From the NCBI GenBank assembly GCA_037367405.1, contig JAZKJV010000682.1:1-64000 (forward strand): a stretch of 64,000 bases of DNA. Reading direction: 5' to 3'. The notes under the pieces were generated by a model. The model was not told where the DNA came from. It worked only from the letters and a program-made list of their open reading frames with translations, and did no database searches. The position numbers and the translations under genes are program-made. Numbering within the stretch: position 1 is the first letter of the stretch; every line of letters starts with the position of its first letter. Positions 12,619 to 24,700 of this stretch are shown piece by piece. This stretch comes from Ottelia alismoides (lineage: Eukaryota; Streptophyta; Magnoliopsida; Alismatales; Hydrocharitaceae).

Positions 12619-13790
12619 TCTGTAGACTGAAATACATAAAAAATTGATGTGGATAATTTTGCATAATAAAATTATCCACAATGTACCGCTTCTAGATACA
12701 AATAATGTCAATGATACAACAAAGGCTAAGAAGCATGAAAAGATATAATGGTATTTTCCTCTTATTGAAGGATTAAAGTGTCTTCTCATGTTTGAGAAAA
12801 TCTTGTAGCGAGTCATTTGACATAGTAATTTTAAAAAGAATGATGCAATGGGGTGATGCAACATTCATCTGATGCAGAAGAATGGATTAAATTTGATAAA
12901 AGACATCCTTGTTTTTCAAAAATGGTTTGAAAGATAAGATTGATTTTTTTAATAGTATATTATTGATATAAAAAGATATTAATTAATATTAAAAAGTTTC
13001 TAAAGGATTGAAAAGATGCAAATCTACGCTTTCGATCTTTAGACTGAAATACATTAAAAAATGATACATGACCTATTGCATACTATTCTTGAAAGATAAT
13101 TTTGCATCACAAAATTGTCCACAATATAATTCATCTAAATACAAATAATATCAAGGATATAACAAATATAACGAAACATGGAAAGATATAACAGTGTTTT
13201 CCTCTTATTTCAAGACTAAATGTCTTCTCATGTTTCAAAACCCTGAACTGGTCATTTGGCATAATAATTTTAAGAAGAATGATGCAATAGGATGATGCAC
13301 CATTCGTCTCATGCAAAGGATTGAAGATAAAATTGATTCTTTTTTAATGATATATTGTTAATATAACAATCTATTAAATAATCTTAAGAAGTTTCCAAAG
13401 GATTAAAAATACCTAAAACTATGCTTTGGATTGAAATACATAAAAAGCTGATGTGTGGACTAATTATTGCATACTATTCTTGAAAGATAATTTTGCATCA
13501 CAAAGTTTTCTACAGTGTAATGCATCTTGATACATATAACGTCAATGGTACAACAAAGATAAAGAAACATGAAAGATATACCGATATTTTCCTCTTATTC
13601 CAAGAGTTAAGTGTCTTCTCGTGTTTGGGAAAACCATGAAGTGGGTCATTTGGCATAGTAATTTTAAGAAGAATGATGCAGTAGGGAGATGCAACATTCA
13701 TCTCATACAGAAGAATGGATTAAATAGATAAAAGGCATCCTAGTTTTTCAAAAGAGAATTGGAAGATAGATTTGTTCTTTTTGTTAATGC
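12619..13790. repeat. Three-copy imperfect tandem repeat, unit about 380-420 bp
   Basis: Three diverged copies start near 12619, 13039 and 13421. Each has, in order: TGAAATACAT(A/T)AAAAA, GATAATTTTGCAT, a CACAATGTA-like block, GATACAA/CATATAA, TTTTCCTCTTATT, GTGTCTTCTCATG, TCATTTGGCATA, AAGAATGATGCA, and GATGCA(A/C)CATTC. The second and third copies share an extra TTGCATACTATTCTTGAAAG block missing from the first. Related 60-residue open frames occur in each copy on the minus strand, but their similarity follows from the DNA repeat and no protein family is recognised. Possibly a local satellite or part of a larger unrecognised element. Confidence 0.75.
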
Positions 13791-13885
13791 TTAATGGGGA
13801 GGTTGGGGGTGTGGGGGTGGGCTTGAACATTAGTCTGTAGAGAGCTTATTGCTTATACCACTAGACCATACGATGGGTTCTGATG
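13782..13885 (-). mobile_element. tRNA-derived SINE
   Basis: On the minus strand there is a tRNA-like A box (TGGTCTAGTGGTATAAGC, plus-strand 13851-13868), then about 22 nt later a B-box-like TGTTCAAGCCC (13818-13829). A C-rich tail and ATTAAGCATTAACAAAAAG follow. The two boxes are the internal RNA polymerase III promoter of tRNA-derived SINEs. The tRNA fold is not kept and no CCA or full acceptor stem is present, so it is not a tRNA gene. The ends are approximate. Confidence 0.55.
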
Positions 13886-14691
13886 AGATTGAATCTTGCT
13901 TTTGATGGTTTTAACCTTTTTCGGAAATATACCCGACCCGTTATTCTGTCTAACTAGTTAATTCTGTGGCTTATAACCTTCCTTTATGTTGTCAAACGTG
14001 TTTGCTACTTATGATGATGTCATTGATGATACTTGGTCCCAAAAGGCTTGGGAAACATAATTAAAATGCATACATGCAACCTTTGGTGTGATATTTGAAG
14101 TTATTATGTAATACATAAGTACAAACTTATGGTGCATATTAATTTTTCTTACGCATGCTCCATTATGGTGGATTGTAAATGACTTCCTAGCATATGTAAA
14201 ATTATTTGGTTAGTACAAAAAGAAAACTTACCTGTCATAAAAAAATTTGTATGAAAAAAATACTCAACTTGACATGAAGGGCCAGCCACGACCATTATTT
14301 TCTAAGGGTCGGCAGCTGTAACTGTATTGTCTGTGCTGATCAGAGGCTGTCATCTTTGTGGTGGAAAAAGACATTTGAAGATTGGAATATATAAAATAAT
14401 CAAAAAATTGATCGAATTCATAGACTGGTGGGTTGAATTGGATTTATATGCTTGGTGGAGCGGACGGAATAGAAAATAATTACAATCCCTTTGGAAATAT
14501 ATTTTATTTGATAAAAGTAATTAGAGCACACGTCACAGGGCGTCGACTTTTCTCACAAACACCAGTAATGTGTTTTTCATGCAAAAAAAAAAAAGAAGAA
14601 ACAACCAAATAATTAACATTTACTTGTTGGAAACCACTTAATGGTGGGTTGTCTTTCAGATCATTTCTTGGAAAATCTATCTACGAGTTCA
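13886..14691. other. Intergenic region downstream of the glycosyltransferase
   Basis: No gene seen. The part nearest 14691 would be the 3' untranslated region and terminator of the minus-strand glycosyltransferase gene. An A12 run lies at 14583-14594. Confidence 0.5.
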
Positions 14692-16257
14692 TCAATCCTT
14701 GCATATACCTGAAAGCGAAGGAGGTTGCAATCGCATCATCTTGATATCCTCCACCAACCTCAAGAGATAAGAATGGGAAGATCCTCCCTCTCTGACGCTA
14801 TCCTTAGCCAATGCCGCCATGGCAGAAGCCCTAGCTCTCAAGTCCTCGGTCTCGTCTCCTTCCAAGAGCTGTGAGACGGCCCTCTTCACCGTAGAACGAT
14901 CCCACCTGTCCTTGATGTCGAGACCCACCTTCCACACTTCGCTCACGTACCTGCTGTTCACCTGCTGATCTGCAAAGAACGGCCAACACAGCATGGGAAC
15001 CCCGGCCACCATGCTCTCCAGCGTCGAGTTCCACCCACTATGTGTGAAGAACCCTCCCACCGACGGATGGTGAAGAACCTCCGCCTGCGGCGCCCACCTC
15101 ACTACCAAGCTCCCCCGCTCCTTTGCCGATCTTGCCACCATTTCCTCCAGTTCCGCACCTCCGTTCACGGAGTCTGCGCGCAGAGCCCACAAGAACTTGC
15201 AGCTGCTGTCCAGAAGTCCTTGCGAGATCTCCACCAGCTGCTCCATGGACATGACCGCTAAACTCCCGAAGCTTACGTAAAGAACAGATGCAGGAGCTTG
15301 GCCGTCAAGCCATTTAATGCACGATCTATCCGTCTCCCAGAGATTTATGCTTGTGGGAATTCGGGACTTGTTCACGTCCATGTCGAAGGCATCGAGAGGA
15401 CCCACCGTGTAGGTGCAGGGAGGAGCACAATCGGTGCGGATCATAGAGAGGATGGGCTCCTCCAACGACTCGAATGTGTTGAACAGGATTGCGGAGGCAC
15501 GCGGAGTTGCGCGAGTCTCGTCCACGAGATCTTTGAACAACGGGGTCGATTCGAGGTTTCTGCTTCGGAAGGACAATGGAAGATCTCGCCTTCTCAAGAC
15601 GCCGTCTGCTCCTCGAATACTTCTTATGGGCTCGTTTAGATCTCCATCTTCTGTATCCATCACCACTATTACTACTACTACAAAGATGCATATATAATCA
15701 CATGCATAGGTGTTTGTTTACGTACCTGGGAAAGGCATTTCCCCTTCTCGAAACAGATCTGGAACAGACCAATAAACCCAGAAGCTGCAAGCACTGACCG
15801 TTCGGAAGGCAATGACTGGAATGCCGAGCTTAGCTCCTACGTCGGCGGCAAACATCAAGATACCATCAGCAATGATGCATGTTATCGGGTGAAGATCGCT
15901 GGATGAGGACATTAATATCTCCAAGAGTTGACTTCCGCCAACCGCTTTAAGAGAGCGGTGGAGCTCGCCGACGTGCTCGGCAGAACGAGGACTGTTATCA
16001 GGTAGGCCATCGGCGATGGATCGGAAGTGGAACATGGGAAGCTGCCTCAGGGATCCGGAGAGGTGCAGGCGAGAGTGGTTGAAGTGGGTGTTGAGGAAGG
16101 AGATGCGGATGCCACCGGAGAGGCAGAGAAGCTCCGCGAGTCTGAGCATGGAGCTGATGTGTCCCTGCGCAGGGAATGGGAAGACAAGGACGTGAGGAGC
16201 TGCAACCTCTACCTGCTGCTCAATCATGGCCATGATCTTGCCACCCAATGCGATCAA
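14692..16257 (-). CDS. UDP-glycosyltransferase (UGT709 / 7-deoxyloganetic-acid glucosyltransferase-like), two exons
   Basis: Cytosolic enzyme that moves a sugar from a UDP-sugar to a small plant metabolite; the acceptor cannot be told from sequence. Exon 1 is 16257-15726 and exon 2 is 15650-14692. The 75-bp intron starts GTACGT, ends ACAG and splits a Glu codon, giving MPFPEDGDLNEPI and a 496-residue protein, normal for the family. Residue His33 (PFPAQGH) is the catalytic base position. CIIADGILMFAAD carries the expected Asp-containing strand. The PSPG box is residues 363-406, starting WAPQAEVLHHPSVGG and ending FFADQ; a final Gln usually goes with UDP-glucose. The usual HCGWNS is HSGWNS here, as in some relatives. 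No stops or frameshifts. The first ATG is used; ATG at residue 10 (MAMIEQQ) is an alternative. The UGT709 label is from memory of motif similarity and is less certain than the enzyme class. Confidence 0.93.
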
Positions 16258-16739
16258 TGAAGGAGCTCCGTCTTATCACGATATGTATCCCATGGGAGTT
16301 CACAGTTGAGCATTTGTATAGACCAATTTCATACTATTTTGTCAGATTTAAATGGACGCTTTGCCATTTGCTGTGTCCAACATATCATGTTGACCACATT
16401 TGGTTGAACTGATCCCTTTGCGCCTGTACAAATTTGATGAACGGTTGATTGGTGAAACAAAATGACTATATTCGGTTAATTGTCGATGATATGTTGCTTG
16501 ATGTATTTTCAAAGCTTCTATCACCACAATTAAGAGTATTCTTCGCAGCTGTGTCTTGCCTTCTCTCAAGCTCTGAAGACAACTTTGCACCAAGTTATTG
16601 CTGGGCTATGATCCATATTTGATTGGATGAGATTGTTACTTCTTCCTCGTCGCACACTACATGTATTCATGCCTATGGATAGGTGGGATAGAAGATGTAA
16701 CAATAGAAAGTCTTTGCAACAATGACTTATTCTAAGCTC
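16258..16739. promoter_or_regulatory. Upstream region of the glycosyltransferase gene
   Basis: About 480 bp between the start codon at 16257 and the reverse-transcriptase-like remnant at about 16740. It should contain the promoter of the minus-strand gene. No clear TATA box was found at the usual spacing, and no other gene is present. Confidence 0.35.
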
Positions 16740-17334
16740 ACTTACTACTTGGGGCAGTACAGACATTTTCACCAAGTTGGTGGGTGATATTTTGAAACGT
16801 GATATACAAGGGACTAACTCCTTGGAGGAGATTCAAAGATCCAACATTAAGCAGTGCTCTTCAGGAGTGGTTCCCTATAATGAAGATACCATGAAAGCTT
16901 TAGAGGCTAAGCATCTGTATAAGTCGCCTCCTTCCTTGCCAAATATTTTGATTTCAGAGACTGCTCTTGTAACCGATGTAGATGCTATTTTACAATCTAT
17001 TAAATCTTTTCTTAAAGAGACATCATGCGGTAGAGATCTCAACATCTTTTTGATGCCCTTTGTGGGGAGGGGTCTGAAGTTGCCACTAATCTCCTATGTG
17101 CGATCACCATGGTGTTTAATTTATGGTTGGTGGGAGATGCCCCCTTGAATTTGGCTGTGTTTGTAGCCTCTACACTTCTTACACCAGTACTCAAACCTGA
17201 AAAGGACATATGTCCTAGTGCAATAGGCACTATCTAGGGACGTCTAGTATCCGAGGTTGCTATGACAGGGGTGGGTAAAGAGATGTTTAAGTATATCAAT
17301 GACTTTTAAATTGGGGTCGGTGTATCTGGAGGAG
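16740..17334 (+). pseudogene. Reverse-transcriptase-like gene remnant, N-terminal half
   Basis: The plus strand encodes VGDILKRDIQGTNSLEEI, SSGVVPYNEDTMKALEAKH, then after one frameshift (about 17045) GSEVATNLLCAITMVFNLWLVGD, FVASTLLTPVLKPEKDI and VGKEMFKYINDF*IGVGVSGG. TPxLKP followed by an AIGTIxRRL stretch is the N-terminal reverse-transcriptase block of a plant repeat family whose C-terminal parts are often named 'auxilin-like' in plant annotations. Two in-frame stops (after AIGTI and after INDF) show it is dead. It ends exactly where an Athila-type LTR starts (17335). A C-terminal piece of the same family lies at 28954-29230 in the same orientation, so this may be one gene split by the LTR composite. 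Confidence 0.6.
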
Positions 17335-20287
17335 TGATGAATCTCTGATTAATCATCACCATGCTCTCTTTTTATCCTCGGAGGATAATCACCTTCATTC
17401 AAATCTTCATTATTTTTACATCATTAACAATAAATCATTCTCTTGTAATTAACCTCAATTATTGTACAAAAATAAACCCTTTCTTTTCTTTATTTTTCTT
17501 TATTTTATTCCTTATCAAAAACTCCCTAAAAGCTAGATTAATTATTGTGGATATTTGTTTTGGTAGTAAAAAGAAATAAAAAGACAAAAATCTCAAACCA
17601 TTAAAAATAAATGTTTTTATTCACTAAAATACTTCCAAAAATCTTTATTTATGTTACTTGATCTCTTTTGACTTTCTAACCAACATGAAACTTGTACATC
17701 TCATCGAGATCTATAACTTCCATGTTTTGAATTTTTTTTACCAAATTAGCTTCCTTATATTTCTTTTCTGATTTCCTTTATTTTTCTCTTTTTCTAAAGA
17801 ATTTGATTGGGCCACGTGATGCTCTCTGGGCCTCCACGAGGCTCCTTCGCCTTGCACCACCCAGCCTGCTCCTTGACCCCTGGACCCACCTATGCCCGCC
17901 TTCATCACAACCATCAATTTTTGCCTCTCCCTCGGCCGTTTGATTCACTCCTCTAGATGAGATCCACACCACTCCTTCCCGCCTTCACAACCACCATTGG
18001 ATGAATATGCATCCAACGGTTGAGCTTTCTCCGCAGCACCTCCTCTTCCCTACCATTCGATCAGTAGCCTTGACCTCATCTGAACCACTCTTCTCTAAGC
18101 ATCCCTCAACCGATGGATCAGATCTGATGATCAGATCTACATCACTGCTCTGCGCCTCCATTAGAGCCCTTGAATCGAGAGATTTAATGACTCAGTGTCA
18201 TCCTCCTCCCCCAAGTAACCCCCTTCGCCAACCGGTTCACCTCGCTAACTCCTCTCCCCCTTCCATTTTTGGCAAGCACTACTGACCTCCCCTCCACAAC
18301 CTAAACCATCCTCCGCGTATCATAAACTTCTAGGATCCTCGCGTACTCTTCATTGTTCCATCTCTGACCTTCTTGTGCTTCACGATGGTCTATACAAATG
18401 CCCCTGACAACACCATAACACCCAAATCTCCACCACCTTAAATAACTGCCCTCCGCCCCCGTATCCACTCATCCACCATTCCTCGGACATAGGCCCAACT
18501 ACCCTCCACCTCTTTGTGATAGAGAGAGGTCAGAGCTTGGAGGAGATGACGACCTCATCCCCCTGGTGTTGTCCCATGGCAGACCAACCATGTCTCGACG
18601 TCCTAGTGGTTGATTGAGCTCCTTGGCGTAGCTAACCAGGTATGAGTGACGACCGTAGGACCTCAAGGTCCTCAGCCCAAGCTCATCCTCCACTGATTCC
18701 CTACTCCGATCAAGTACCCTCCTCTCTTCTTTTTATGTATTTTTCTTTTTAATTTTCCTGATGCACACACACATACACCCTCTGACCACGATGACCATCC
18801 TCCGAGCTCCGCCACACCTCTACCATCCTCGCAGCACCCGTCGCTCACCTCTCTTCTCCTCCAGTTACTCCACCACTCCACCACTTTTCTTCTTAGAGAA
18901 GAGAGAAGAAACCACCTGGGACCTTCGCATTCTCCACTTCCCAGTTCCCAATTTCACTCTATTCCACTCATGCACATGCTTCTGCTATCAATTAACCCCT
19001 TTTGTAGGAACAATCATCAATGGTCGGAGAATTTGGGGGTAGCTCCATTCCAGGAGCCCTGTTAAGATGTAGAAGCATCGACTCATCGAAACTAGCCAAC
19101 TCGTAGCTCCACCTCTCCAAGTTCTTTGCCTGAAACTCCAGAATTTGCCTCAACCTTCAATAAGTCAGTAGGAGCATGACAGAGGAATTGGGAGCTCGTC
19201 GAAGCTCTATAATCGCTGCCACATGAAAGGCGGAGGGAGAAGAACAACGAGCTATAGGTGCTGTTCGATCGACTTGATCGGATGGCTCAGATCTAACACC
19301 AGCCTCTGTCCCACACCAATTGGCTCGGTCAGCCCGAGCCATTTCCAAAGCTTCATGGTCAGCCACGTGTCACGAATATGTACTGAGCCACCTGCCTGAG
19401 CTAAGCCTAGCCCATATACGTGCAACACACATGTGAGCTGGGTAAATTACATCTTTGCCTCGCAGCTGTTACATATTTGCAGGACCTTCCCTAGCGTACG
19501 TGCCTCACGTGCGTGCCTGGGTAATTTACAAAGACATCTCATCACCTTTCAGAAATTATAGAAATGCCCTTGCAAAGGACCTTTATGCAAATTTCATGCA
19601 TTTTATTTCCATGTTTTTACTGCATTTATTCCATTACACTCTTTGTTTAATATCTTGAGCATATGAACTCTATCTCATTGATTTCAGTTTCATTGTATTG
19701 CTAATTTTATTCTCTTCATGATGATATATTTTATTCATCGATTGGACACCTTATTCTGCATGTTAAATTTTAGGTGCTCATTGTATCAACTTCTCCTCAG
19801 TTTAAATCTCATTAGTGGATCTTTAATGAACTTTGACGATGAAATTACATCATTCTTAATTGCTTAGTTATTGAATTATTTTTAGGGTATATTTAGATTT
19901 GCATCCTCATATCATCTCGCATCATTTTATATTGCCAAAACCAAAACAAAAATGCATATTTCTCATCATTTACCATATATATTAACCACCACCCCATGTA
20001 TCATGTTCTTGCATCATGCATTTTTTCCTGCATTTTTGTTTGCATTATTTTGTGAGATAAATTGTGTAATGTGCATATGACGACATATATTACTGAATTT
20101 GTTCACTTTTATTAATCAATAAATTCCAATCAATTGATTAGGAGGCTCGTGTCTGTGTGTTCGACCTTGATAGACTTACCAAGTTAAAATTTCCACATTT
20201 ACAAAAGTATGGTTCTGCAAAAATCATTTTCACCACATGTACTATTATAAAATACGACTATTAATGTAGCGAAAATGCGGTTCATCA
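17335..20287 (+). repeat. Complete Athila-type LTR, plus orientation (2.95 kb)
   Basis: It starts TGATGAATCTCTGATTAATC and ends GGTTCATCA, matching in reverse the end of the minus-oriented LTR piece at 21198 and the start of the one at 28313. Its first 0.95 kb (17335-18290) is an inverted copy of 20295-21198, and its last 0.65 kb (19640-20287) an inverted copy of 28313-28938. Composition is AT-rich, GC-rich, AT-rich, like the 3.45-kb LTRs of the intact Athila. Immediately after its end is GATGGCG, the first bases of a tRNA-Asp primer site, but the sequence then switches to LTR interior in the other orientation. The 5 bp before it (AGGAG) is not repeated after it, so it is not a simple solo LTR. 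Short open frames inside are not genes. Confidence 0.8.
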
Positions 20288-20294
20288 GATGGCG

Positions 20295-21198
20295 AGGTGA
20301 AACGATTGGTGAAGGGGGCTACTTGGGGGAGGACAATGACACTGAGCAGTTGGATCTCTCGATCCAATGGCTCTAATGGATGCATTGGACAACGATGAGG
20401 ATATGATCATCAGATCTGATACATCTATTGAGGGGATGCGTGAAGAGGAGTGGTTCAGATGAGGTCAGGGTTGCTGATCAAACGATAAGAAAGAGGAGGC
20501 GACGTAGAGGAAGCTCATCCGTTGGATGTGCCTTCATCCAATGGCAGTTGTGAAAGCGGGAAGGAGTGTTGTGGATCTAATCTGGAGGAGTGAATCAAAT
20601 GGTTGAGGGAGGGGAAGAACTGGATGGTTGTGATGGAGGCAGGCATGGGTGGTTTTAAGGGTCGAGCAGGTCGAGTAGCACAAGGAGAAGGGGACACGTG
20701 GACAACCTAGAGGGAACCATGTGGCCCAATCAGATTATTCAGAAAAAGAGAAAAATAAAGGAAATTAGAATAGAAATAAAAGGAGACTGATTTGATAAAA
20801 ATTCAAAACATGAAAGTTGTAGATCTCGATGGGATCTACAAGTTTCATATTGGTCAGAAAGTCAAAAGAGATCAAATAACATTAAGAAAGATTTTTGGAA
20901 GTATTTTTAGTTATAAAAACATTGATTTTTAATGGTTTTAGTTTTTTATCTTTTGATTTCTTTTTAATACCAAACCAAATATCTCCAATAATTAATCTAA
21001 TTTTTAGGGAGTTTTCATAGGAAATAAAATAAATAAAAATAGAGAAAATAAAAATGTTTATTATTGTACAATTTTTAGGGTTAATTACAGGAGGAGGATT
21101 TATTATTAATGATGTGGAATTAATGCAAATTTGGATGAAGGTGATTATGCTCTGAGGATAAAAAGGTAGTATAGTGATGATTAATCGAAAATTCATCA
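20295..21198 (-). repeat. 3' LTR fragment of the deleted Athila-related element
   Basis: Inverted copy of 17335-18240 with many substitutions (for example GATTAATCGAAAATTCATCA at the end against TGATGAATCTCTGATTAATC). It lacks the first 2 kb of the LTR. Its left edge abuts GATGGCG from the plus-oriented LTR. Confidence 0.78.
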
Positions 21199-21740
21199 CA
21201 CCCCTATACTTAAACTTTCCTCATCCTCGAGCATATAAAGAATGAATGAGTCAAATTAATTCTCAATAATGCATGTGAATTTTCAAGGCTTAATTCATTG
21301 AAGGCCCTTGATTTGAGTGATCTTAAAATTCTGGGCTCAACCATACTCTAGTCAAAAGGAATCCAACTTCTCTAATTATCAGAATCTTTGTATTGTACAT
21401 ATAATATAAGGATGTGACAGTGTACTATAATCATGAGAATTGAGTTGAGATGTCACCTAAGGTTACATTCCAGGAGACTCTCCTCTAGACCTAATCCTCA
21501 ACGCTAGGGAATACGTTTTTTCTTGTGTTCAATCCACCGTCTCATTAGTTTTTTAGACTTGAAAGTGTTGATGACATGACAGATAATGGAAGGCATAGGA
21601 TTGCGTATTTTCTTCTCTCCCTCACATTGGAACAAGGATTCTCTCGAGTGCCTTATTACTCAACGCATGTATATTTTTTGGTTGTTGACCAGTGTGTCCA
21701 TCAAGGGAGCTCGGAGTCGTCTGCACTTGTTTTCTTGAGA

Positions 21741-24700
21741 CACTACTCCAGAATTTATCTTTATCGATGTTTTGAAACGTCGTCTTAGGGTGTTTCTAAC
21801 ATCGGCATACCACTATTCAGATGTTAACAAACGTCCAAATCAAACGTCCAGCTAGCCTTGTCGGGATAGATTTTAGAGGACGTTTTAAAAGAACGTCCAT
21901 ATATCCACATCTTTGTAGATGTTTAATAACATCCGCGAAAAAAGATGCTTTGTGGACGTCATCTTAGAACGTCTGCAAATTAAGCAATTTTACAGATGTT
22001 AGTAAACGTCTGGGTAGAATCTATTTCGATGTCTATAATTTTTGGTCCAAAATCGTGTTTTATGATCATTTTTCCATTCGCACAAAAATTTAGAATCATG
22101 CGTTAATAAACATAATTATATATTGTATGTGAACGTCCTTTAATATCAGTCCAACGTTTAAGTGTAATTAGTTATGTAAGGGCATACATGCGATCAAGAT
22201 TTATCAGTTTTTTAAGAAGCTTTATTATCATGAGAAATAATGTAATTACATTAATAACCAAATGTCAATAATTTGTATTAGAGGTTAAAAAGACATCGTG
22301 AAAAAATAATTACAATTGTAAATGTAGTACGACAAAAGTTAGAACTAAGTCATGCATTAAAATATGGCAATAAAGCTGAGTACCAGTTTAATTACAAGAA
22401 ATTTTGAAGTTTTTAGTTCCATCAAAAATACAAACCAAAAGTACATTAAAGATAAGACAAATCAAAATATCTAAACATCTTCTTCAGTCTCGGCATCAGG
22501 ATCAACACTACCGGATCTATTTCCTCTTGATCGTCCTTGAGAAGCATCTGATAAAGAATAAGTATATTAGACAAGATAAAAGAAGATATGTCAAAATTAT
22601 CATATTTTTGAAAATAAGTACCATAGAATGTAAGTGGAGAAAGTGCTGAAGGTGTCCCATCTGTCAACGGGTAATTCTTAAAATATGCTACAATTCCAGC
22701 CGCTATTTTATCTTGAAGCTCTGCTGATGTCTTCTTATTAATTGTATCAATCTGTGACTTCAAATCCAACACTTCCTGTTGAAGGGATGCCACATTCTTT
22801 TCATTTTCGACATCCATTTTTCGTCGCTCTTCCGCCACCCTCTGCTCAATTACATCCTCTGAAATGGATGCAGACCTACGACGCCCTTTTTCTTTAGGCA
22901 CATGTCCTTGCCCCCTACCAATGAGGCAATCAGATCATCCTTCATTATGTAGTATAATATTAGCTATTTCAGCATCAGTTATGGATTGTCCTTCTGCATC
23001 GGCCTTAGCACGCATTTCTACCATAGTAATCTATAAAAGAGAATAAAACTAAAAAATATTATATATGGAAACTTTAATTTATATTATTAATTAGAGAACT
23101 TACGTATGTTTGTTTAGCTTCAGGTGTTGACCAATGTCCGCGTTGCCCTACAATTTCATCCAACGGTGCCTGTCCTGTTATGTCGACACTAAACTTTGTC
23201 TTTTTAAATAAGAGTATCTCTCCACACGGTCGACCATCGAGTTCATCACGAGACTTGGATGATCAAGAAAATAAAGGAATTACAACAATTACCATAGCTA
23301 ACAAGAACTGAATTTAAAAAATACTCACTATCTCTTGTCGAATGACTGCGTATGATTTTGATCCAGTAGTGGAAAGATTTTTAACAATGTGTACACGCGT
23401 GTCCTTGTTCTTCTGACACCATTCCTATTTGTTACATAAATAATCCACATTATTTATAAATCTAAATAAATCAACTAGCAATAAAATATAATCAACTTTC
23501 AATTACAAGCTTACCTGATGATCTGGCTCTGTCCATATTTCAACCATAACATTCCAAAGTTCAACCGGTACATTTTGAGGCCTAGCTGCGTCTCCTTTCT
23601 CTTTCCAAGCTTTCTTTAGACTATATCGACGCTCCCTAAGATGCTTTGCTAAACGACGATTAATTGCTTCTTTTACTCTTCTATCAGTATCAAATCCCTC
23701 GATATCGACGAAGCTCTACATCAAAAATAATAACTTTACAAAATTATAATAATAACAATTTAAAAGAAAGATAAGGTTCATTACACACCTTGATTCGATC
23801 ATATGCAGCCCGAAGATCGGCATCTGTTAAGGCCCTAAAGTCTGCCACCAATGGGACATCCTCTCTAGCTGCTATCCCGCAAATCAGTTGTAGGTCTTTC
23901 GCTTGCTTGGCGTCCAGCGGCCTACCTTCTTTTAGGTCGATACTAATAATCCGTTTATGCCCCGTAGCTTCCTCATACTTGGCCAATAAGATACCTCTTG
24001 ATTTTCCCCTTCGTCGCACTGTATTTAATATATCAACGTACATGAATTAATTTAAGTATCATAATGATAAAAAAAATAATTTTTTCACCTTTCTTTTGAG
24101 AAGTAGGTGGTCCTCGATCTGAATGTAGTGGAGTAGACATTATAGGTGCATGAAAATGCTCAGATGGTGGTGCAGGTGTCGGTGGTGCTTGAGATTGACT
24201 ACGAACAACGGGTTCCAGTTGGCTGCTCTTACGTTTATCTTTCTTTTGCCTCTTCCCGAATGTGAACGGTGAAGACATGCTTAAAATCTGGAATATTGTA
24301 TTTGGATTAGTCTAAAATATAAATACATCCTATGACCTAAAAAAGATAAAATAATGACAAGCAAGCAATCTATACATATGCAGCTCAAAGACGAAAACTA
24401 CCATCCACGAATGCCAATAAAAAATTCTATAAACAAATGAATACAAATCAGTAAAAAAATCAAGATCAATGTCCATATTTTTTTTGTTCTCAAACATAAC
24501 ATCATTCTATTATACATCAATTGTTCTCAATCATAACTAAACAAAATAAATAATAGAACATGACATTCTAGCATAGTTATACCAGAAAAGAACATTCCAG
24601 CCAGTTATATAAAGTGAGACTTATAATAATGGGGACTGGAAATGATACCAAACGAGACTGAGATCAAGTATAAAAATCCGAACAGGTAAAAAAAAACGGA

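Noticed and set aside
13782..13885. A tRNA gene on the minus strand.
   Set aside because: Only A- and B-box-like strings are present; an acceptor stem and anticodon arm cannot be formed. A SINE fits better.
15040..15697. Plus-strand frames across the glycosyltransferase exon 2.
   Set aside because: Antisense shadows of the GC-rich coding exon, without motifs of their own.
17335..20287. A simple solo LTR.
   Set aside because: The 5 bp on either side differ (AGGAG and GATGG), and primer-site bases followed by inverted LTR sequence lie directly after it.
22471..24278. An ordinary host gene with a coiled coil.
   Set aside because: It lies wholly within CACTA borders with an AGA duplication and has the GSKSYA signature of the En/Spm accessory family.
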